From GCA-001856825 sp038729485 (GTDB taxonomy: Archaea; Thermoplasmatota; Thermoplasmata; Thermoplasmatales; GCA-001856825): a stretch of 11,056 bases of DNA. Under the pieces are notes generated by a model. It saw nothing but the letters and a program-made list of their open reading frames with translations, was not told where the DNA came from and searched no databases. Shown here in pieces: positions 7,520-11,056 of this stretch. The stretch covers positions 1 through 11,056 of the forward strand of contig JAVYRX010000018.1 of assembly GCA_038729485.1 (NCBI GenBank), given 5' to 3'. The first letter of the stretch is position 1. Each line of letters starts with the position of its first letter. A program made the position numbers and the translations under genes.

Positions 7520-8334
7520 CAATACATCATCCCTATTGCATTTACTACAGATGCAGCCATTGGACTTCCACCCCTTCTCCCTAAAACTGTTACATATTCT
7601 AGATTTGTTTTAATTAGTTCATATTTAGATAGGGTTGCATTAACAAACCCAACTGGACATCCCACAACAGCTATGGGATTAACAATATGCTTTTCCCAAA
7701 GAGATACAAGTTCTCTGAGTGAAGTTGGTGAATTTCCAATCACAAAGACACAGTTTTCTCCTAGTGTTTCAACCGCAATGTGGATGGCGGCTGCAGATTT
7801 TGTCATCCCAGTTTTTTTTGCAAACTCAATGGTCTTAATATCACGCAGGAACGTATATATCTGGGATCTCGAAATGACGTTTTTGGAATATATCCCAGCT
7901 TTTGTCATCTCACTGTCACATACTATGGGAACCTCACTTTTTAGTGCTTTAATAAATGTGTTAACAAAACCATCGGATATCCTTATATCTGGAATTATAG
8001 ATAAATCAGCAACCGAATGCACTAATTTCGAAATTATGAGTCTTTTATCATCCGGTAAACTCTTATCAATAAAACGATCAATTAGTCTGAGACTTTCTCC
8101 TTCTATGTCTCTCTCTACATATCCGTCGAAATTTTTTGACGCAATTTCATGCAATAGCCAGAATCTCACAGCATTACTCAGACCTCCAAAATCAAGGTTA
8201 TCTGGTAAGTTTTTTAAAAGATCTTTATCATTTTCATTTAAGAACGAAAATATAGGTATCCCATCATCCTTTGACCCGAAGAGGTAAAGCTTTTTATTGG
8301 AAACAGAAAAAAATAATTTATCTTCAGTTGTTAT
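7519..8334 (-). CDS. cbiC: CbiC, cobalt-precorrin-8 methylmutase with N-terminal extension and unclear start
   Basis: CbiC moves the methyl group from C11 to C12 to give cobyrinate. The family core begins at YVERDIEGESLRLIDRFI and includes LVHSVADLSI with the probable catalytic His (residue 51 counted from GTG 8169), PIVCDSEMTKAGI, NPIAVVGCPVGFVNA and VLGRRGGSPMAASVVNAI. The first canonical start is GTG 8169 (216 residues), but the frame is open to TAG 8349-8347 and reads like protein, including KLYLFGSKDDGIPIF and SNAVRFWLLHEIASKNF. No ATG, GTG or TTG occurs in the frame between the stop and 8169. A perfect GGGAGGTGAT (8347-8338) is followed after 3 bases by ATA (8334), which I use as the tentative start (271 residues). 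If GTG 8169 is right, GGAGGT at 8187-8182 would be its distant ribosome binding site. Function is secure; the N-terminus is not. Confidence 0.9.
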   Translation of the reverse strand: MTTEDKLFFSVSNKKLYLFGSKDDGIPIFSFLNENDKDLLKNLPDNLDFGGLSNAVRFWLLHEIASKNFDGYVERDIEGESLRLIDRFIDKSLPDDKRLIISKLVHSVADLSIIPDIRISDGFVNTFIKALKSEVPIVCDSEMTKAGIYSKNVISRSQIYTFLRDIKTIEFAKKTGMTKSAAAIHIAVETLGENCVFVIGNSPTSLRELVSLWEKHIVNPIAVVGCPVGFVNATLSKYELIKTNLEYVTVLGRRGGSPMAASVVNAIGMMY

Positions 8335-8337
8335 TTT

Positions 8338-8347
8338 ATCACCTCCC
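8338..8347 (-). promoter_or_regulatory. Strong ribosome binding site for cbiC without a canonical start codon
   Basis: GGGAGGTGAT is the strongest Shine-Dalgarno match in the operon and lies seven bases after the cobA stop (TGA 8356-8354). The next codons in the cbiC frame are AAA, ATA, ACA, ACT. ATA is six bases after GGAGGT, exactly where an ATG would be expected. Confidence 0.75.
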
Positions 8348-8353
8348 TAGAAA

Positions 8354-9061
8354 TCACTGTTTTTTCGCTGGCTGAATAACTACAATAGTTGGATCAGTAC
8401 TCTCATCGACTTTGATTACTTTGTTCGATGTTGCATAGTCGAAGGTTATTACTTTCTCATTTGGCAGAGTACCATTTTGTATAACTGTAACAGCCCCTTT
8501 AAAACCCTCCCGTAAAAGAAGTTCGCTCAGATTGGAAATAAAGTTGCGAACCATAAGTATAATCGTTGTTGTAGGTGTACGTAAAGAGTTTGCAATTTCG
8601 TTTTCGGCAAAGTGACCATACTCATTAGTGGCCGTGAGTAGAGTAACTGCACGTGAAACCCCTCTTGCCGTCACTGGAATACCCAGCATAGTGGGTATTC
8701 CAATTGCAGATGTGATTCCTGGAATTATATCATAATTTATTCTAAACTCCTCAAGTAGTTTAATCTCTTCCTGAAGTCGCCCAAAGAGACCTGGATCACC
8801 ATTCTTTAAATGGCAGACATCGATGGATTTATTGGAGATCTCTAAAAGTTTCTCCCGTAGATTTCTGATGGGATCATTTCCCATATCTCCGCTCCTTCTT
8901 CCGATATTCATTATTTTCCTGCTCTGATCTATTTTCTCAACGAAATCCTTAGAAACGAGGGAATCAACAAACACTATATCCGATCTTTTGATGGCTCTGA
9001 ACGCCTTCAGTGTAATCAGGTCCGGGTCCCCCGGTCCAGCACCAACTATTGTAAAGTGCAT
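8354..9061 (-). CDS. cobA: Uroporphyrinogen-III C-methyltransferase (SUMT)
   Basis: 235 residues, the length of a free-standing SUMT. It methylates uroporphyrinogen III at C2 and C7 to give precorrin-2, the branch to corrins and siroheme. FTIVGAGPGDPDLITLKAFR is the SUMT N-terminus, FVDSLVSKDFVEKI replaces the usual YDRLVS, HLKNGDPGLFGRLQEE (84-99) corresponds to the R-L-K-G-G-D-P-F-x-F-G-R-G loop, and IPGITSAIGIPTMLGIPVTA (113-132) gives the product-binding PGITSA and GIP motifs. The late G-R-G-x-E loop is thus divergent, but the order and spacing fit SUMT better than any Cbi methylase. The ATG overlaps the upstream gene by 16 bases and has AGGTGA four bases before it. Confidence 0.92.
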   Translation of the reverse strand: MHFTIVGAGPGDPDLITLKAFRAIKRSDIVFVDSLVSKDFVEKIDQSRKIMNIGRRSGDMGNDPIRNLREKLLEISNKSIDVCHLKNGDPGLFGRLQEEIKLLEEFRINYDIIPGITSAIGIPTMLGIPVTARGVSRAVTLLTATNEYGHFAENEIANSLRTPTTTIILMVRNFISNLSELLLREGFKGAVTVIQNGTLPNEKVITFDYATSNKVIKVDESTDPTIVVIQPAKKQ

Positions 9062-9717
9062 TTTTCACCTGCTTCGAAGTCCTCGATTATTTTCAAAGCC
9101 TTTCCATATCCTTTGTCCGCTGACTTAAGTGATGCCCTTATATCAGGATCTACAGCTAGCCTGTACATAATTTTCTTTCTCAGCTCCTTTGAGTCTATTT
9201 TTTGCATTACTGCAACTCTAAGTGAGGACAGAAGATCGACTATACCTTCAACTTCCTGGTTGATAATGTCAAGTTTTTTGATTGCGTAGCTTAATTTCTT
9301 CTTTGTAATAACTGTCATTGCTGGACTTTTTCCGCTTGTTGATACTGCAATAGAGATAGGACCATAATTGAGAAGAGCGCATAGATTCACATCGCTCAAT
9401 GGATTCCTGTCTGGGACATAGACCATTACGGATTTTGATCTAGCAATGTCTGAAAGTTTCCTATCAATATCAGAATTATCTGTTGATATAAAGATAAAAA
9501 GAGGTTTGTATCTTTCTAAGACTGAAAGTAATATAGAGTAATCTTTGCCAAGGTATATGACATTTTCATGAGCGGCTGCAATATTTTCAAGATTCTCTGG
9601 GGAGATTATGAGCATAAGTCTAGAGGCTTTTCTGAATTGCTCCATCTTTTGATTAAATTCATGACCTTCTCCAACGAAAAGGATTGTTTTCTCTTCTAAT
9701 TTTATATCTACTATCAT
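9046..9717 (-). CDS. Precorrin-2 dehydrogenase-like protein (Met8/CysG N-terminal family)
   Basis: First gene of the operon, 223 residues. The family oxidises precorrin-2 to sirohydrochlorin with NAD+, and some members also insert Fe or Co. Family marks are the opening beta strand TILFVGEGHE (11-20), ISPENL at 39-44, VMVYVPDRNPLSD (97-109) holding Asp103 as candidate for the catalytic Asp, and IAVSTSGKSPAMTVITKKKL (123-142), which matches the family S-T/S-G-G-x-S-P-x-x-A block. After 150 comes the expected helical C-terminal region. The nucleotide loop is GEGHEF rather than the common G-G-G-x-V-A, so NAD binding is altered or weak. With no CbiX or CbiK nearby, it is a candidate to help with metal insertion, but that is inference. 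ATG 9717 has no ribosome binding site and fits a leaderless transcript. Confidence 0.85.
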   Translation of the reverse strand: MIVDIKLEEKTILFVGEGHEFNQKMEQFRKASRLMLIISPENLENIAAAHENVIYLGKDYSILLSVLERYKPLFIFISTDNSDIDRKLSDIARSKSVMVYVPDRNPLSDVNLCALLNYGPISIAVSTSGKSPAMTVITKKKLSYAIKKLDIINQEVEGIVDLLSSLRVAVMQKIDSKELRKKIMYRLAVDPDIRASLKSADKGYGKALKIIEDFEAGEKCTLQ

Positions 9718-9732
9718 CTGAAAGGATACTAC

Positions 9733-9786
9733 GTGAAGTCTATTTAAGTTTTTTCAAGTTAGCTTCACCTTAATAGTTTGCTTCAC
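9733..9786. promoter_or_regulatory. Candidate operator: three GTGAAG/CTTCAC hexamers around the operon TATA box
   Basis: GTGAAG at 9733-9738 and CTTCAC at 9763-9768 form an inverted repeat with a 24-base gap centred on the BRE/TATA junction. A second CTTCAC at 9781-9786 repeats the upstream arm 18 bases further. The flanking bases of the two upstream copies are also alike (GCTTCAC in both). A repressor bound here would block TBP/TFB. The regulator is unknown. Confidence 0.4.
9741..9755 (-). promoter_or_regulatory. BRE and TATA box of the cobalamin operon, nearly leaderless
   Basis: On the minus strand GAAAAAA (9755-9749) is followed by CTTAAATA (9748-9741), a good archaeal BRE plus TATA combination. 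Initiation about 25 bases downstream of the TATA centre falls at about 9719, just before the ATG at 9717. This explains why the first gene lacks a ribosome binding site while internal genes have one. Confidence 0.6.
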
Positions 9787-10021
9787 TATTTCATAACCCT
9801 ATCAAGTAATTTTTAACAACAGCGTGGATGCAGATAACAAAGAACTCGTTACCTTGTTTTATCCTACGTCCGGCTTATTATTGCTATAATATTTGTTATC
9901 CTCATAGATACGGGTTTTTGCTCGAGGTTTCTTTTGATACTACCGTTTATAAATTTTGAATTGGGATAATGGATTCTGTTTATTTTGACTCACGTTCCTG
10001 TCATTTTTTTTTGATTTGTTT
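9787..10021. other. Gene-less stretch upstream of the operon, at most a trace of old coding sequence
   Basis: No usable ORF. One plus-strand stretch from about 9829 reads NNSVDADNKELVTLFYPTS before running into stops, and faintly resembles the D-x-x-x-K-E strand of some archaeal DDE transposases. It is too short and broken to call. Confidence 0.3.
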
Positions 10022-10890
10022 ATGAGAAACTTCCTATTTAATCTAAAGGCCCCATATGGCATTGATCTGGTTTTGAATATGCAAGCAATAGAATGCTTGC
10101 CGCAAGCGATCGAAGAAACGATCAAAGATCTAACAAATACTACTGAGTTTGAGATTCTGGGAACGTCCACTTTCTTCAAAGGTAGATAATTGCGGGTACA
10201 GGGCTAACTATTATAAATATTAAAAAAGAAGCTAGAACCCTGGATAAAGTTCTCCAGTTGTCATCAGGATATATTAGGAAAAAGCAAACAAGTCCTAGTT
10301 CTGCGGTGCGAGAAATATAATGGAACTGTAATCAATAGCTGATCTTACTGTAATAAAAATGACCTTAGAGTATGTCTGGAATACCCAATGAAATAATATC
10401 TTCATGAAGTCATCATTAAGGGTATCCTGTCAAGCTTGAATCCAGTATACGTATTGTTGTACATTGAAAGAAAGCTCATATCTATTATAAAATTTGACAT
10501 GGAAAATGCAAGTGATATGATAGAATTTTAAACCATGCTGACGTAAGCCATCAATTGTGGATTTTGCTGGGATTCCAAGGATAATGAATTCAATCGAATC
10601 CTACGATGGGTTGCTTGATATTAATCGGGACGAATTTAATACAATAACACTGTACCAAAGTAATTTAAAGTTGATGACTGAAGCCCTTCTAGATATGATG
10701 GAGCGTGTTAATTATAAGACGTTGATGACACACTTTGGAGACCTTGTGGAATATAAAAAAATATATGGAAACAAATCCCTGATATGAAAAACCGGGTTCT
10801 GTCAACTGCATAAAAGTTCAGGGAGACGTGGACTACAGAGGATTTATACGGGCTGGCTATGATTCGAAGTATTACAATGATGAAAAGTGA
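10022..10890 (+). pseudogene. Probable frameshifted pseudogene of unknown family
   Basis: Five consecutive plus-strand open segments look like protein but lie in changing frames: 10022-10189 from an ATG (54 residues, with QAIECLPQAIEETIKDL), 10186-10320 (with NIKKEARTLDKVLQL), 10397-10531 (with NPVYVLLYIERKLISIIKF), 10542-10787 (with QSNLKLMTEALLDMMERV and MTHFGDLVEYKKIYGN), and 10783-10890 (with VQGDVDYRGFIRAGYDSKYY). The last two overlap by a few bases, as expected for a single-base frameshift. The final segment stops 11 bases before the convergent gene at the right edge. I do not recognise the product. It could also be two adjacent remnants, and the segment 10557-10787 could be a small real gene starting at GTG. 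Confidence 0.35.
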
Positions 10891-10901
10891 TTTGTGACTT
10901 T

Positions 10902-11056
10902 TCATGTAAAACCATGCTTTACCATATTGAAGAAAGACTTTTCCATTACTCTCTTACTTAGGAGAAGCCATGCCATCAGTCCGTATGCAATTATTATTGA
11001 AGCTATGCCCAGATTCACAATAAATTCACCGACTATGGACAGAACGAGGTATGCTA
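10902..11056 (-). CDS. C-terminal end of a membrane protein, cut by the window edge
   Basis: The minus-strand frame is open from the window edge to TGA 10904-10902, giving the last 50 residues. They read as a hydrophobic segment YLVLSIVGEFIVNLGIASII running on through IAYGLMAWLLL, then a basic end LSKRVMEKSFFNMVKHG. This is the pattern of a final transmembrane helix or hairpin followed by a short positively charged tail that would stay in the cytoplasm. The family cannot be told from this piece; a transporter or other polytopic protein is possible. It runs in the same direction as the cobalamin operon but about 1.2 kb upstream of it, so co-transcription is unlikely. Confidence 0.6.
   Translation of the reverse strand, partial: AYLVLSIVGEFIVNLGIASIIIAYGLMAWLLLSKRVMEKSFFNMVKHGFT

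Noticed and set aside
8182..8187. GGAGGT as the ribosome binding site for a CbiC start at GTG 8169
   Set aside because: The gap of 12 bases is long, it sits closer to an out-of-frame ATG (8175) that stops after two codons, and the Gly-Gly codons of the open extension explain it. It is kept only as the alternative start.
7673..8287. 204-codon plus-strand ORF opposite cbiC
   Set aside because: It is antisense to a well-supported enzyme gene, has no family motifs, and arises from the open third frame; the same applies to the plus-strand ORFs at 2218-3743, 5224-5691, 6260-7613 and 9056-9289.
9718..9900. Cobalamin riboswitch upstream of the operon
   Set aside because: The promoter places the transcript start at the ATG, so there is no leader RNA to hold one, and no B12-box-like sequence was seen.
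9940..10179. 79-codon minus-strand ORF
   Set aside because: The opposite strand (10022-10189) reads more like protein, and this one lacks a ribosome binding site or promoter.
10708..10905. 65-codon minus-strand ORF
   Set aside because: It overlaps the end of the membrane protein gene at the right edge and the plus-strand coding-like segments, and looks like random sequence.

Overview
The window looks archaeal, AT-rich, and most likely from the Thermoplasmata (Thermoplasma/Ferroplasma relatives). The lineage is an inference. What supports it is a tRNA gene without an encoded CCA, a TATA/BRE-type promoter that puts the transcript start at the ATG, GGAGGTGAT-type ribosome binding sites inside an operon, and an anaerobic (cobalt-early) corrin gene set.

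Layout. Positions 1-240 hold GC-richer sequence with a possible TnpB-like C-terminal tail, followed by a tRNA-Val(GAC) gene at 325-396. Positions 397-1887 carry no convincing intact gene: a decayed hypothetical ORF on the minus strand (398-919), a decayed Cys-containing ORF on the plus strand (1126-1422), and blank sequence. Positions 1888-9717 are one compact minus-strand operon of nine genes for corrin-ring construction. Positions 9718-9786 hold its promoter, with repeated GTGAAG/CTTCAC hexamers around the TATA box. Positions 9787-10901 are again gene-poor, with a probable frameshifted pseudogene at 10022-10890. The right edge carries the C-terminus of a membrane protein on the minus strand.

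How the operon works. In transcription order: a Met8/CysG-N-like precorrin-2 dehydrogenase; CobA (uroporphyrinogen-III methyltransferase); CbiC (methylmutase); CbiH (C17 methylation and ring contraction); CbiD (C1); CbiT (C15 methylation and decarboxylation); CbiL (C20); CbiF (C11); and a CbiG-CbiE fusion (lactone opening and C5 methylation). Together these cover nearly all steps from uroporphyrinogen III to cobyrinate. No cobaltochelatase (CbiX/CbiK), no precorrin-6A reductase (CbiJ) and no late genes (CbiA, CbiP, CbiB, CobS etc.) are present, so they must lie elsewhere or be replaced. Most junctions overlap, which suggests strong translational coupling. The main oddity is cbiC: a perfect ribosome binding site follows the cobA stop, but the in-frame codon at the right distance is ATA, and the frame runs open through an N-terminal extension of about 70 residues that contains no ATG, GTG or TTG before residue 56.
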